DNA of 61,273 bases from Paenibacillus typhae (lineage in GTDB: Bacteria > Bacillota > Bacilli > Paenibacillales > Paenibacillaceae). How positions within the stretch are numbered: position 1 is the first letter of the stretch; each line of letters opens with the position of its first letter. The position numbers and the translations under genes were made by a program. Shown in pieces: positions 1-8,656 of this stretch. The notes below the pieces were generated by a model. It had not been told where the DNA came from and did no database searches. It saw only the letters and a program-made list of their open reading frames with translations. The DNA is taken from assembly GCF_900099765.1 (NCBI RefSeq), contig NZ_FNDX01000038.1:1-61273 (forward strand), in the 5' to 3' direction.

Positions 1-315
1 CCAAGGATTTCAATACACTAGCCGCCAATACAGTAAACTACTGGAGCGATATGAGATAAAGGCAAGCATGTCCAGAAAGGGTAACTGCTGGGACAATGCC
101 TGTATGGAGAACTTCTTCGGTCATTTTAAATCCGAGTGTTTCTACCTCCACTCCTTTCACTCTGCTAAGCAGGTGAGGCATGCTGTGCAGCAATATATCC
201 GCTTTTACAACCATGCACGTTTCCAAACGAAACTAAACAACCTGAGTCCCTATGAATACCGAACTCAGGCTGCTTAAATATTGCTTTTTATTTACTGTCT
301 ACTTGACAGGGGTCA
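1..315 (+). mobile_element. Right end of an IS3-family (IS150-like) insertion sequence
   Basis: The window opens inside an insertion sequence. It contains the 3' end of the transposase gene (stop at 275-277) and ends with the terminal inverted repeat at about 295-315, which reads CTGTCTACTTGACAGGGGTC plus A, i.e. a TGACCCC... end in the inverse sense, as usual for this group. The left end and most of the transposase lie outside the window. Sequence after 315 no longer looks like the element. Confidence 0.85.
2..277 (+). CDS. IS3-family transposase OrfB, C-terminal part (5' truncated by window)
   Basis: The frame is open from the first bases of the window and encodes the last 91 residues of a DDE transposase (rve integrase core). 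The block SRKGNCWDNACMENFFGHFK is the classical end of the IS3 OrfB catalytic core; the E in MENFF is the third acidic residue of the DDE triad. An internal ATG at 68 is not the true start because homology continues upstream of it. The tail FYNHARFQTKLNNLSPYEY is also typical of the family. It mobilises the element by cut-and-copy transposition. Nothing in the visible part looks broken. Confidence 0.9.
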   Translation, partial: QGFQYTSRQYSKLLERYEIKASMSRKGNCWDNACMENFFGHFKSECFYLHSFHSAKQVRHAVQQYIRFYNHARFQTKLNNLSPYEYRTQAA

Positions 316-321
316 CTTCAT

Positions 322-538
322 ATGGCTTGGGCTGTTTCTTTTGGAGCTACCGGATCTATGCTTGAAGGTGATCAATTAGGCATCCGTGTTAACCGGTTCT
401 ATATTATATTGTTTACTGTGGGTGAAATTTGCAATTCAGAGCAGAGTTGCCAATAAAAATAGCAGAGGATGAAGCGAGTGGACACAACAGCCGCCTTTTC
501 AGCATCAATCGAAGCCTGATGCCTCCAGCAGAGCAGAT
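322..538 (+). other. Degraded sequence between IS end and kinase remnant
   Basis: A 43-codon reading frame (322-453) translates to a hydrophobic, permease-like tail (GATGSMLEGDQLG, then a hydrophobic run), but it has no ribosome binding site and no start context. I read this stretch as debris of genes lost when the insertion sequence arrived; no functional gene is visible. Confidence 0.4.
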
Positions 539-772
539 TTTATGGAAAGCATGGCCGGTTATCCGGTGCTGCGGATCGGTGTGTATTGTCCGCCGGAAGA
601 GCTTGCGCGCAGAGAACGGGAACGGGGAGATGGGCGGATCGGACAGGCACTGGAGCAGCTGGCGTTCGTCCATAAGGAAGAAGTGTATGATGTCGAGGTA
701 GATACTTTTACTGAGGGCACCGAGTCTTGTGTGGCAAGAATTATTCAGGCAATGCAAGCAGCCGGCTATTGA
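539..772 (+). pseudogene. Chloramphenicol-phosphotransferase-like nucleotide kinase, C-terminal remnant
   Basis: About 77 codons match the C-terminal third of the chloramphenicol phosphotransferase-like P-loop kinase family (CPT, PF07931): the segment RIGVYCPPEELARRERERGD is the conserved lid region with its arginines, and EEVYDVEVDTFTEGTESC is the conserved end. The P-loop and the first two thirds are missing; upstream of about 530 the frame dissolves. Enzymes of this group phosphorylate small hydroxylated substrates using ATP. Loss of the Walker A motif makes it non-functional. The truncation most likely goes with the neighbouring insertion sequence. Confidence 0.65.
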
Positions 773-818
773 CTGTGCCCTTGGGGAACGCATTAAGCTT
801 TAGTCAGAGGTGAGAACA

Positions 819-1697
819 ATGGGTTACACAATCGGGCAGTTTGCTGGAATGCTTCAGGTATCCAAAAAAACGCTAAGGTACTACAGGGACATCGGACTTC
901 TGGAGCCGGCGGGCATTGATCCGGACAATGGTTATGCCTTCTATGAAGACGTGCAGCGTGAGCGGATGAAGCAAATCCAGTACCTTCGGAGACTCCGCTT
1001 TTCCCTTGAGGACATTCGGATGCTTCTGGATGCTGAGCCCCGGTTGTGGTCCGGGTCCGTTCAGGCGCGCCTGACAGCAGTACGATCGGAGGGACGCCTC
1101 CTATCCGTCATCGAGCAGGAACTTCTCGCTCTCCAAACAAGAATCAGCAACGGAAAGGAGCTGTTTAAGCCGATGGAAATTTCAACAGCATACAAAGTGG
1201 ATGTATTTGAACGGAAGGACCCGCTCTATATTATTGGCTGTGCTGCAACGGTGCCCTACAACAATTATGAGGAAAAGCAGCGGATCATTGAGCAGCTGAT
1301 CAGCAATTTCTATGGTAACGACGAGACCGAAAGGATACCGCATCAGGCGGTGCCTTCCACATGCTTTGGCCTGGTATGTGAATGCGAACCGGATATGAGC
1401 TCAGGAACCTACATGATGGGCATGCAGGTTACAGGCTTGAGTGAAATTCCAGGAGGGATGAGAAGCTTTACCCTACCTGCCGGATTGTATGCACGGGTGG
1501 CCTTTGAGGCCGTTGACAAGGAAACGCTCACCAATTCTGCATTGGAAGGCGCTTATGATCATCTGTACAGCAAATGGCTGCCGGGTTCGGAATATACCAT
1601 GACGGATATTTTGGCTGCTGAGCTCTATGCGGATGAGCATATGGAAGTGCCGGTTTCTCCCGGAATGGAGCTTTGGCAATTGGTAAAACGTAAGTAG
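819..1697 (+). CDS. MerR-family transcriptional regulator with GyrI-like effector domain
   Basis: A 292-residue regulator. Residues 3-70 form the winged helix-turn-helix of MerR proteins (YTIGQFAGMLQVSKKTLRYY, RLRFSLEDI), a helical linker follows at about 75-110, and the remaining 180 residues form a GyrI/BmrR-type effector-binding domain (CECEPDMSSGTYMMGMQV). Such proteins bind lipophilic or cationic small molecules and activate promoters with long spacers, often for efflux pumps. The ATG at 819 is chosen because AGAGGTGAG at 806-814 sits correctly before it; the GTG at 810 is part of that binding site. No obvious target gene is adjacent; upstream lies a pseudogene. A strong terminator follows. 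Confidence 0.85.
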   Translation: MGYTIGQFAGMLQVSKKTLRYYRDIGLLEPAGIDPDNGYAFYEDVQRERMKQIQYLRRLRFSLEDIRMLLDAEPRLWSGSVQARLTAVRSEGRLLSVIEQELLALQTRISNGKELFKPMEISTAYKVDVFERKDPLYIIGCAATVPYNNYEEKQRIIEQLISNFYGNDETERIPHQAVPSTCFGLVCECEPDMSSGTYMMGMQVTGLSEIPGGMRSFTLPAGLYARVAFEAVDKETLTNSALEGAYDHLYSKWLPGSEYTMTDILAAELYADEHMEVPVSPGMELWQLVKRK

Positions 1698-1712
1698 CAA
1701 CCATTGGACACG

Positions 1713-1752
1713 AAAAAGATACCTGCGGGGATGGCCCTGAGGTATCTTTTTG
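1713..1752. terminator. Bidirectional rho-independent terminator
   Basis: AAAAAGATACCT (1713-1724) pairs with AGGTATCTTTTT (1740-1751) around a GC-rich loop, with A-run and T-run at the two sides, so it can end transcription of the MerR gene from the left and of the DUF3999 gene from the right. Confidence 0.85.
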
Positions 1753-1780
1753 TACTGTTGAAGAATGCACCGGCAAAAGT

Positions 1781-3091
1781 CTACTTCCGCCCCAATTTCC
1801 GGGCCAGAAAGACAATCAGCAGCAAAGACACAGCGATAATCACGATGTTGAACCCGGTCTTGCCCTGGAACCAGCTGGTCTGCTGGGGCTCCGCTGCAGG
1901 TGACTGACGGAGCTCTGCCGCTCCGAGTCCGGCCAGCATTTTGCCTTCACCGGCAATGTAATCCTTGAAGTTTACAATATCATATTGCGGCGCAGCGGCT
2001 TCCGCATTGCCGTAGAGCAGGCGCAGCGGCTGATCGCCTTCAGCGGCAAAAACAAGCCGGTCCAGCAGATATTCCAGCTTAAGCCCCTCAACCGGCAGCG
2101 GAGCATCATCCTGGTTATAAATGACGATCCGCAGCTGGGAGGCAGACGAAGCCCTGGCCGGGATAATGGTTGTCGAAGCAATTTCGGTATCCTTAAAGTC
2201 CAGCCGGTATAATTCTCCGCCGCCTGTTGCAGCCAGCAGGCGGCCTTCGCCGTCATAAAGCTCAAAACTGCGGGTAAAGCTGCCGCTTCCGCCGATCTCC
2301 AGCTGCAGCCCGGAAATGTTCAGCCTGCCCGGATTCCGGATGATCATTTCTGTCTGCCGGTCCTTTTGCTGAAGTTCGTAAACGGCATCCTGCTGCTGTC
2401 TGAAATGATCCGTATGCGTCACCCGGGTGCTTCGCAGCAGGGTTAGGGTTGGGAAGTGGAGATTCTCTGCATTGTTCTTGGCGATCAGCCGGTAATAGCC
2501 ATATTTATAGCTTGCGCCCAGTTCGATGCTGCTCTGCACACGTCCGTTCACATTATACAAATCCTCTTCCGCCAAAGGTTCCCAAGCCACTCCGTCATAG
2601 CTGCCGAGCAGCTGTGTATGAAGCAGGAAGTTTACATCCGGCAGCCCGAATTCCAGCCGGTTGCCCTGAATGTCAACATTCTCAGCCAGCGGGGTTACCT
2701 TGTAATCGAACAGGGTGTTGGCGTCCTTTTTGGCGCTATGAATCAGCGTAGCGGAGTAGGTTGTAAGCTGCTCCTCCGAGAATTCCTCACTGCTCTCCTT
2801 ATAAAAAGGAATAAAGGTACCGGAGTTGTCCACGATCCGCAGGTCGCGCAGATCATCCGCTGCGCCTGCATATACCTCTGGATCAAGGTATAGCTCCGCG
2901 TAGGGAGTCTGTCCCGGAAGCACAATGACCTTGGAGTACTTCCATTCGGGATGCGTATCAGCCCCGCCGGTAACTCCGCCAGCCGAGGCAGACAGAGGCT
3001 GCCCGGAGAACAGTGCGAACGGGCTGAGCGCGCCCAGCAGCAGAAGCGCGGCGCTACTCTTGATCCGCAGCAGCCTGTTCCGTCTGTGCAT
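1781..3091 (-). CDS. DUF3999 family membrane-anchored protein
   Basis: A 436-residue exported protein: signal peptide at residues 1-35 (hydrophobic SSAALLLLGALSPFALF then SASA), a long beta-rich extracytoplasmic region of the DUF3999 type, and one C-terminal membrane helix (FNIVIIAVSLLLIVFLARKL) with a short basic tail. The family has no assigned biochemical role. The start is placed at 3091 because GGAGG precedes it by seven bases; this start lies inside the end of the upstream DUF2339 gene (38-bp overlap), so the two are translationally coupled. DUF2339 and DUF3999 are commonly found side by side, which suggests they form one envelope complex. Confidence 0.85.
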   Translation of the reverse strand: MHRRNRLLRIKSSAALLLLGALSPFALFSGQPLSASAGGVTGGADTHPEWKYSKVIVLPGQTPYAELYLDPEVYAGAADDLRDLRIVDNSGTFIPFYKESSEEFSEEQLTTYSATLIHSAKKDANTLFDYKVTPLAENVDIQGNRLEFGLPDVNFLLHTQLLGSYDGVAWEPLAEEDLYNVNGRVQSSIELGASYKYGYYRLIAKNNAENLHFPTLTLLRSTRVTHTDHFRQQQDAVYELQQKDRQTEMIIRNPGRLNISGLQLEIGGSGSFTRSFELYDGEGRLLAATGGGELYRLDFKDTEIASTTIIPARASSASQLRIVIYNQDDAPLPVEGLKLEYLLDRLVFAAEGDQPLRLLYGNAEAAAPQYDIVNFKDYIAGEGKMLAGLGAAELRQSPAAEPQQTSWFQGKTGFNIVIIAVSLLLIVFLARKLGRK

Positions 3092-5627
3092 AAGCTTCCT
3101 CCATTCTGGCCGACACCCGCTGATACAGATAAGAGATACCCAGCAGACATACACCGAAGCTGAAATAGGCGATGATTTTGCTGCCTGTGCCGAGCAGCTG
3201 AAGATCGTAGAGCAGCAGCTTGCCGGTAGCCAGCAGCGTCAGGCCCAGCCCGAAGCGCCGGATATACACATACCGTTGGCGGAAGCCGAACATGATGAAC
3301 ATCACCGCCAGCAGCAGGTAAGTGACGCTGTACACGAGCCCGCCGTCCGTCTGCCGCAGCTGTACGCCGAGGAAGGCGGTAACGACAGCCAGCAGATAGA
3401 CGCCCATAATGACCGGATACAGCTCGGCGTTGTTGTATTCCCGTCTGAGCAGCACCTTCAGGAGCCGTCCCCCATTCAGCCAGACGAACACATTGAACAG
3501 CAGCAGCAGCCCGAAGGCGATATAATCCGTGGCTGTATTATCACTGAAGTCCGCCTGCAGGGTATGCTGGCCGAAGGTGAGTCCCACAGCGATAACATAA
3601 CCGACGGCATAGAGGAAATAAACCATATAACCGATCACATTATCGTACAGTACCTTGATCCGCGGCAGCGCATAAGCGAGTCCCAGCGTCAGCAGCGCCG
3701 CCAGCAGCAGCCTGTAGAACGAAGCGCGGGTGAAATCCGCCGGCACATACAGATCGTAGAGATGCATGGCTTCATATATAAGGTAGGCATACAGGTTCGC
3801 CACCGCAGCATATTTAAACCAGATTCCGATTTGCATATCGGCAGGAGTGCTGGCCAGGACAACCTCACGGTCGGTATGCCGGATCGCATAGAGAAGCGCG
3901 ACGATCAGCAGCCCTGCCGTGATAAAGGTGTATTTTAGCGCAAAATATGAATGGTTATAGAGAATCAGCGGAGCGGCGGACGACGCTTGCACCAGTACAT
4001 CGACGAAGAAGAAAATGCCCAGCGACAGCAGCAGAATGCCCCAGCCGGTCCGTTCAACAGCCCTGACGCGCTGTAAATGGCCGTATACTGTCAGCACAAC
4101 CGCTTCGATCAGCCAGCCGATCGACCACCACACAGCGCCGAACTGGAACGGAATCATCAGGACGGCGAAGGTGAGCGCGGTAGAATAGAAGAGCACCATG
4201 CTCTCTTTTTCCTGGGACATCCGCTTCTCCAGCAGCTGCCCGAGACCGAGATACATCAGGCAGAAGGCCAGGGCAAGTGCCCCTTTGTAAGCACCGAGAC
4301 CCGCATCAATGAACAGCACGTACAGGACAAGACAGCTTGTTAGTGTATTGCAGGCAAGCAGCGCGAAGTCCCACCAGGACAGCTTGGTCCGGAACTTGAA
4401 CGGGTACCACAGCGTCATGCCCAGATACATAGCGAAGGTCAGAATAGAATAGAACATGCTGATGCCGTAACTGTCCGACATGACAATCAGCAGCAGCATC
4501 GAAGGCGTGTTGAACAAAAAGCTGATGTAATTGACCACAATCCACCGCTTGCTTAGCGAGATCATCAGGATCAGCAGATTCAGCAGGAACAGATAACCCA
4601 TAGCTGCATAGACGGCAGAGCCTTCTAAACCAAACGCGCCTATATAGGAAAAGAGCGGCAGATAGCCCCCGGCCAGCCCCAGCGAGCAGATCGTTCTGGA
4701 CTCATAGCGGAGCGACAGCAGCACAGCCGTAAGCGTAATGAGCACGGACAGGCCAAGCCCGGTATAAATGCCGATAATCTCCAGCAGAAAATAACTGTAA
4801 AACACAGAGCCGTACAGGACGGATATCCCGCCGCCGAGCAATCCGAGCGCAAAGGTGCCCCGGCCCCTACGGAACAGCCATTCCCCGCCGCCAAGCATCA
4901 GCGCGCCAAGCAGGAAAAAAGCGCTGCCCTTCATATACCCGCTGAACCAGTTGGAGTAGGTGTACTTGAAGCCTGCACCGACAGCCAGAATCAGCAGGAG
5001 GATTCCCAGCCAGTTGATCCAGTTCAGTCCGATCTTCATCTCGATCCGGTTCTGCCGGCGCCGCCGCTGAATGGTCTCCTCGCTGATTCCCTCTGCTGCG
5101 AAGTCATCCAGCCGGCTGTCCATTTCTGCTGCCAGCGGCTGCTCAGCCGCCCGAAGGGCTTCCCGCTGGCGGTGAATGCCTTCGCTCAGCCTGACGGACA
5201 GCTCATCCAGCATTCTGCGGATCTCCTCGCTGTCCCCACTGAGCAGCCGGTCTGCCTTCCGGTACATTTCGGTGATCCGCTGCCGGGTCCGCACCTCGAA
5301 TGCGGTCAGCCGGTTATGCTGGCCGGTACTCTGCGCAGCGAAATACGTATGCAGCTTCTGCCGCGACAGCTTGAGGATGCCCAGCTTCTCATCCAGAATC
5401 TGCTCGGCCAGCGCTGTGCGCAGCTCGGCATTCTCCTGCTTCAGCCTGGCCTGCTGTGCGTCAGCCTCGGCCAGGGCCTGCTCCACGGCCGCCGCTTTTC
5501 TTTTGAGCAGCTCATTTTCATTGACCAGATCGCTGCCCTCATAGGCTTTGACCAGGCCCTGGTATTCGGCGGCAAGTGCATCCTGCTGTTCTTTTATGGA
5601 TCTAAGACGATCTTTAAATTGCTCCAT
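3054..5627 (-). CDS. DUF2339 family polytopic membrane protein
   Basis: An 857-residue protein. The first ~190 residues are a charged coiled coil (EQFKDRLRSIKEQQDAL... rich in Q, E, A, L), followed by roughly 22-25 closely spaced membrane helices up to the C-terminus; this is the DUF2339 architecture. Function unknown; proposed roles in the family are envelope-related. The ATG at 5627 has GGGGGCG upstream at good spacing, whereas the ATG at 5639 has none. It is the first gene of a two-gene operon with DUF3999. The C-terminal ~25 residues are hydrophilic and acidic. Confidence 0.85.
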   Translation of the reverse strand: MEQFKDRLRSIKEQQDALAAEYQGLVKAYEGSDLVNENELLKRKAAAVEQALAEADAQQARLKQENAELRTALAEQILDEKLGILKLSRQKLHTYFAAQSTGQHNRLTAFEVRTRQRITEMYRKADRLLSGDSEEIRRMLDELSVRLSEGIHRQREALRAAEQPLAAEMDSRLDDFAAEGISEETIQRRRRQNRIEMKIGLNWINWLGILLLILAVGAGFKYTYSNWFSGYMKGSAFFLLGALMLGGGEWLFRRGRGTFALGLLGGGISVLYGSVFYSYFLLEIIGIYTGLGLSVLITLTAVLLSLRYESRTICSLGLAGGYLPLFSYIGAFGLEGSAVYAAMGYLFLLNLLILMISLSKRWIVVNYISFLFNTPSMLLLIVMSDSYGISMFYSILTFAMYLGMTLWYPFKFRTKLSWWDFALLACNTLTSCLVLYVLFIDAGLGAYKGALALAFCLMYLGLGQLLEKRMSQEKESMVLFYSTALTFAVLMIPFQFGAVWWSIGWLIEAVVLTVYGHLQRVRAVERTGWGILLLSLGIFFFVDVLVQASSAAPLILYNHSYFALKYTFITAGLLIVALLYAIRHTDREVVLASTPADMQIGIWFKYAAVANLYAYLIYEAMHLYDLYVPADFTRASFYRLLLAALLTLGLAYALPRIKVLYDNVIGYMVYFLYAVGYVIAVGLTFGQHTLQADFSDNTATDYIAFGLLLLFNVFVWLNGGRLLKVLLRREYNNAELYPVIMGVYLLAVVTAFLGVQLRQTDGGLVYSVTYLLLAVMFIMFGFRQRYVYIRRFGLGLTLLATGKLLLYDLQLLGTGSKIIAYFSFGVCLLGISYLYQRVSARMEEAYAQTEQAAADQE

Positions 5628-5773
5628 AAGCGCCCCCATTGGCTTTAGTGAATAATCAGAATGTTGTGCTGCATCTTAATGTTTCCATTCTACTATAGGT
5701 CATACGGAAAAATCTTCCTTTTTTTACACGTGTCAGCGGACGAATTACCGTTTATTACCCTTAATTTACATGG

Positions 5774-5910
5774 TTGACATGAAACGCGTCCCTGACTTTA
5801 CACTGAATTTAGTCATCATGACAGCAAGAGATAGATTGTGCTGCTCTGCAGCCAAAAGCCAGAAAAACCGCAAGCCTCCAGGTTATGGAGGGCTTGCGGT
5901 TTATTTTTAT
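5774..5910 (+). ncRNA. Possible small RNA with LacI-type operator in its promoter
   Basis: TTGACA (5774-5779) and TACACT (5799-5804, 19-bp spacing) form a plausible sigma-A promoter pointing right. Its spacer contains TGAAACGCGTCCCT, which shares its first ten bases with the palindromic operator before the divergent lacI gene at 7414-7427. Transcription would start near 5811 and reach a strong hairpin with T-rich tail at 5865-5910 after about 95 bases, with no credible open reading frame. This predicts a short regulated transcript antisense to nothing annotated. Promoter quality is moderate and no expression data are available. Confidence 0.3.
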
Positions 5911-5911
5911 A
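5865..5911. terminator. Terminator downstream of 6-phospho-beta-glucosidase gene
   Basis: AAACCGCAAGCCTCC (5865-5879) pairs with GGAGGGCTTGCGGTTT (5887-5902) with a single bulge. The left flank is A-rich (T-run on the minus strand) and the right flank is TTATTTTTAT, so it can act in both directions. It closes the gene that ends at 5922 on the minus strand. Confidence 0.85.
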
Positions 5912-5921
5912 CATAGGAGAT

Positions 5922-7337
5922 TTAACGTTGCAGGCTCTGGCCGTCAGTAGCAATAACGTCCTTGTACCAGTAGAAGGATTTCTTGCGGTAACGATCCAGC
6001 GTACCTGTATTGTCGTCGTGGCGGTCCACATAAATGAAGCCGTAACGTTTGCTGAGCTCTGCCGTCGATGCGCTGACCAGGTCGATACAGCCCCATGCAG
6101 TGTAGCCCATAATCTCAACGCCGTCCTCCAGCGCCTCGCCTACCTGCACCAGATGGTCATTCAAATATTTGATCCGATAATCGTCGTTAACCGTCGGCAC
6201 ACCGTCTTCGCCTGTAATCAGCACGTCCTTCGCGCCAAGTCCGTTTTCCACGATAAACAGCGGCTTCTGGTAACGGTCGTAGAACATATTCAGCACGTAG
6301 CGCAGGCCCTGCGGGTCAATCTGCCAGCCCCATTCACTTGCTTCGAGGTATGGATTGGCTGCGCCGCTGAACAGGTTACCTTCCGTCTGGTTGCGGCTGT
6401 TGTCATCACCTGTTTCGCAAATACTTACATAATAGCTGAAGGAGATAAAGTCTACCGTATGCTTCAGGATGTCCGCATCTCCCGGCTCCATATGAATCTC
6501 GATGCCATTTTCACGGAAGTAGCGTTTCATATAGCCCGGGTATACGCCGCGCGCATGCACATCGCCGAAGAAGTAGTTCATATGCTCCGACTTCATTGCT
6601 GCGATCACATCGTCCGGGTTCGGAGTCAGCGGGTATGTTGGCATACTGAGGATCATACAGCCGATTTGGGCATCGGGATCGATCTCGTGTCCGATTTTGA
6701 CTGCCGTTGCACTGGCTACCAGCTCATGATGGATGGCCTGATACAGATCCTGCTTGCTCAGCTGTTCCTTAGGGGTGTAAATGCCGCCGCTCATGAACGG
6801 CTCATGCAGAATGGAGTTGATCTCGTTAAAAGTCAGCCAGTACTTCACTTTGCCCTTGTATCGAGTGAACAGTGTTCTGGCATAACGCTCGTAGAATCCG
6901 ACCAGTTCACGGTTAACCCAGCCGTTATATTGCTTGGACAGATGCAGCGGTGTCTCGTAGTGGGAGATGGTCACCAGCGGCTCAATTCCGTATTTGTGGC
7001 ATTCGTCGAACAGGTCGTCGTAGAATTGCAGGCCTTTTTCGTTAGGCGTAAGCTCGTCCCCGTTCGGGAAAATCCGCGTCCAGGCAATGGAGGTACGGAA
7101 CACCTTGAAGCCCATTTCGGCGAACAGCTTGATATCTTCCTTGTAACGGTGGTAGAAGTCGATGCCGACCAGCTTCATATTATCTTCGGTAGGCACTTCG
7201 GTGATAGGGCCTTTGATGCCTTGCGGGGCCACGTCCTGGGTGGACAGGCCTTTGCCGTCTTCATTATATGCGCCTTCCAGCTGGTTGGCTGCTACTGCAC
7301 CGCCCCACAGGAAGCTTTCAGGAAATTTTACAGTCAT
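5922..7337 (-). CDS. 6-phospho-beta-glucosidase, glycoside hydrolase family 1
   Basis: A 471-residue cytoplasmic GH1 enzyme of full family length. The general acid/base is E172 in LTFNEIN and the nucleophile E364 in FIVENGLG. The end of the barrel carries S424, K430 and Y432 (SASTAELSKRYGFIYVD), the phosphate-binding pattern that separates 6-phospho-glycosidases from plain beta-glucosidases. It would hydrolyse phosphorylated cellobiose, salicin or related beta-glucosides delivered by a PTS, but no PTS gene is in the window. Its start is preceded by GGCGGG and lies 126 bp from the divergent lacI start; a LacI-type palindrome at 7414-7427 sits between them. Confidence 0.9.
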   Translation of the reverse strand: MTVKFPESFLWGGAVAANQLEGAYNEDGKGLSTQDVAPQGIKGPITEVPTEDNMKLVGIDFYHRYKEDIKLFAEMGFKVFRTSIAWTRIFPNGDELTPNEKGLQFYDDLFDECHKYGIEPLVTISHYETPLHLSKQYNGWVNRELVGFYERYARTLFTRYKGKVKYWLTFNEINSILHEPFMSGGIYTPKEQLSKQDLYQAIHHELVASATAVKIGHEIDPDAQIGCMILSMPTYPLTPNPDDVIAAMKSEHMNYFFGDVHARGVYPGYMKRYFRENGIEIHMEPGDADILKHTVDFISFSYYVSICETGDDNSRNQTEGNLFSGAANPYLEASEWGWQIDPQGLRYVLNMFYDRYQKPLFIVENGLGAKDVLITGEDGVPTVNDDYRIKYLNDHLVQVGEALEDGVEIMGYTAWGCIDLVSASTAELSKRYGFIYVDRHDDNTGTLDRYRKKSFYWYKDVIATDGQSLQR

Positions 7338-7413
7338 TTAAATCCCGCCTTTTATAGTTGTAGTAAGAGTTATGGTAAGCTATTAATATGTCCTATAGCT
7401 GCATGCTAAATGT

Positions 7414-7427
7414 TGAAACGCGTTACA
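7414..7427. promoter_or_regulatory. LacI-type operator in divergent bgl-lacI intergenic region
   Basis: TGAAACGCGTTACA is a near-perfect palindrome centred on CGCG (twelve of fourteen bases symmetric), the form bound by LacI/GalR dimers. It lies 37 bp before the lacI start and 77 bp before the GH1 start, so the LacI protein most likely controls both. A half-conserved second copy is at 5780-5793. Confidence 0.6.
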
Positions 7428-7463
7428 TGTCAAGAACTTTTTTGTGAAAATAAGGAGAGAGCT

Positions 7464-8441
7464 ATGTCGAATCTTGAGCAAATCGCCAAGCTGTCGGGAT
7501 TTTCCAAAGCCACCGTATCAAGAGTGCTGAACCAGTCCCGCCATGTAAGCCAGCCGACCCGTGACAAAATTCTGGCGATTATGGAGGAGCTGGACTATGT
7601 GCCCAACGGCAACGCCATTTCCCTGTCCAAGGGGCAGACCATGCAGATCGGGATGGTGACGGAAGGCATCAATGAGGTGATGCTGCCGTTCCTGAACAGC
7701 TTTGTGGAGACGGCCAGCCAGTACGGCTATCAGACGATTATCTATACCTCAAGCGGTGATCCGAAAAAAGAGCTGCAGGCGTTCGAGGATATGCGCAGAA
7801 AAAGAGTGGATGCGCTCGTCATCAGCACCTGTGTCAACGATCTTGCGCTGCTGGGCAGCTACTGCAAATACGGGCCGATTGTCTCCTGGCAGCGGATGGA
7901 GAATCCGCAGATTGCGTCGGTGGCAATGAACCAGTATGACGGTTATACGCTGGGGCTTGAGCATGTGATTAGCCGGGGGCGCACGCGCATCGCTAACGCT
8001 TATGGCAGGCCGAGCAGCATCAATACGCTGGGCCGGATTGAGGCTTATGAGGATGCGGCCCGTAGGCACGGATTAGCGGAGCTGCCGCAGTGGTCCCGCA
8101 CCGGCATTCATTCCATCCGGCAAGGGGAAGAGCTGGTCCGGGAGATGCTGGCGGTGGAAGATCCGCTGCAGCGTCCGGATGCCGTTCTCTGCTCCAACGA
8201 TCTGGTGGCGGCAGGCATCGTCAGCGAGGCGCGCCGCCGGCGGCTGCGGGTGCCGGAGGATCTGGCCGTCGTCGGCTTCGACAATACAGAGCTTGCCCAT
8301 ACGCTGGGCATTACATCCATTTATAATCCGATCGCTGATCAGGCGAAAAATGCCTTCCACCTGCTGCTTGCGAAGCTCGGCGGTGCGTGCGAGCCGCAGC
8401 AGAAGCTGCAGTATTGCCTGGTGCAGCGGGCGACTACGTAA
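7464..8441 (+). CDS. LacI-family transcriptional regulator
   Basis: A 325-residue repressor. Residues 1-46 carry the LacI helix-turn-helix and hinge (LEQIAKLSGFSKATVSRVLN, YVPNGNAISL) and residues ~60-325 the periplasmic-binding-like ligand domain, ending in the usual ALCSNDLVAAGI and VVGFDNTELAH motifs. The ATG at 7464 is used because AAGGAGAG lies seven bases upstream; an in-frame ATG at 7410 overlaps the operator and lacks a binding site. Divergent to the 6-phospho-beta-glucosidase gene, so probably a beta-glucoside-responsive repressor of that gene and of itself. Its last codons lie inside the first unit of a degenerate tandem repeat. Confidence 0.88.
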   Translation: MSNLEQIAKLSGFSKATVSRVLNQSRHVSQPTRDKILAIMEELDYVPNGNAISLSKGQTMQIGMVTEGINEVMLPFLNSFVETASQYGYQTIIYTSSGDPKKELQAFEDMRRKRVDALVISTCVNDLALLGSYCKYGPIVSWQRMENPQIASVAMNQYDGYTLGLEHVISRGRTRIANAYGRPSSINTLGRIEAYEDAARRHGLAELPQWSRTGIHSIRQGEELVREMLAVEDPLQRPDAVLCSNDLVAAGIVSEARRRRLRVPEDLAVVGFDNTELAHTLGITSIYNPIADQAKNAFHLLLAKLGGACEPQQKLQYCLVQRATT

Positions 8442-8613
8442 GGGATGCTGAAGAAGCTGCTGTACTTTCTGGCGCAGCGGGTGATTAAGCAGGGGAAATA
8501 GGAGAGGGAGCTGTGTTGCCTGGTGAGGCGGGCAAGTGGGGGAGGGAGATAGTAGAGAGCTGTGTTGCCTAGTGAGGCGGGAGATTGGATAAGGGAGATA
8601 GAAGAAAGAGCTG
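8404..8613 (+). repeat. Degenerate ~51-bp tandem repeat overlapping the lacI 3' end
   Basis: Units begin with AGCTG at 8404, 8455, 8509, 8558 and 8609 (spacings 51, 54, 49, 51). Units three and four share 23 of 24 leading bases (AGCTGTGTTGCC..GTGAGG...); units one and two match more loosely and unit one contains the lacI stop codon. The region thus looks like repeated duplication of the gene's tail followed by decay. Confidence 0.6.
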
Positions 8614-8656
8614 TCCGGCTGGTCATGGAGATGATGGGCTGGGAGCTCTTTTTTTG
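8605..8656 (+). terminator. Terminator after lacI
   Basis: AAGAGCT at 8606-8612 pairs with AGCTCTT at 8644-8650 (with a looser inner stem) and is followed by a run of seven T. It is about 165 bp after the lacI stop, beyond the degenerate repeats. Confidence 0.6.

Noticed and set aside
5640..5773. Promoter of the DUF2339 operon
   Set aside because: TATAGT/TAGAAT-like boxes are present on the minus strand but no -35 box lies at an acceptable distance; I could not decide on a site.
5838..7409. 523-codon open frame on the plus strand
   Set aside because: It is the mirror of the GH1 gene on the minus strand, has no ribosome binding site and no protein-like motifs.
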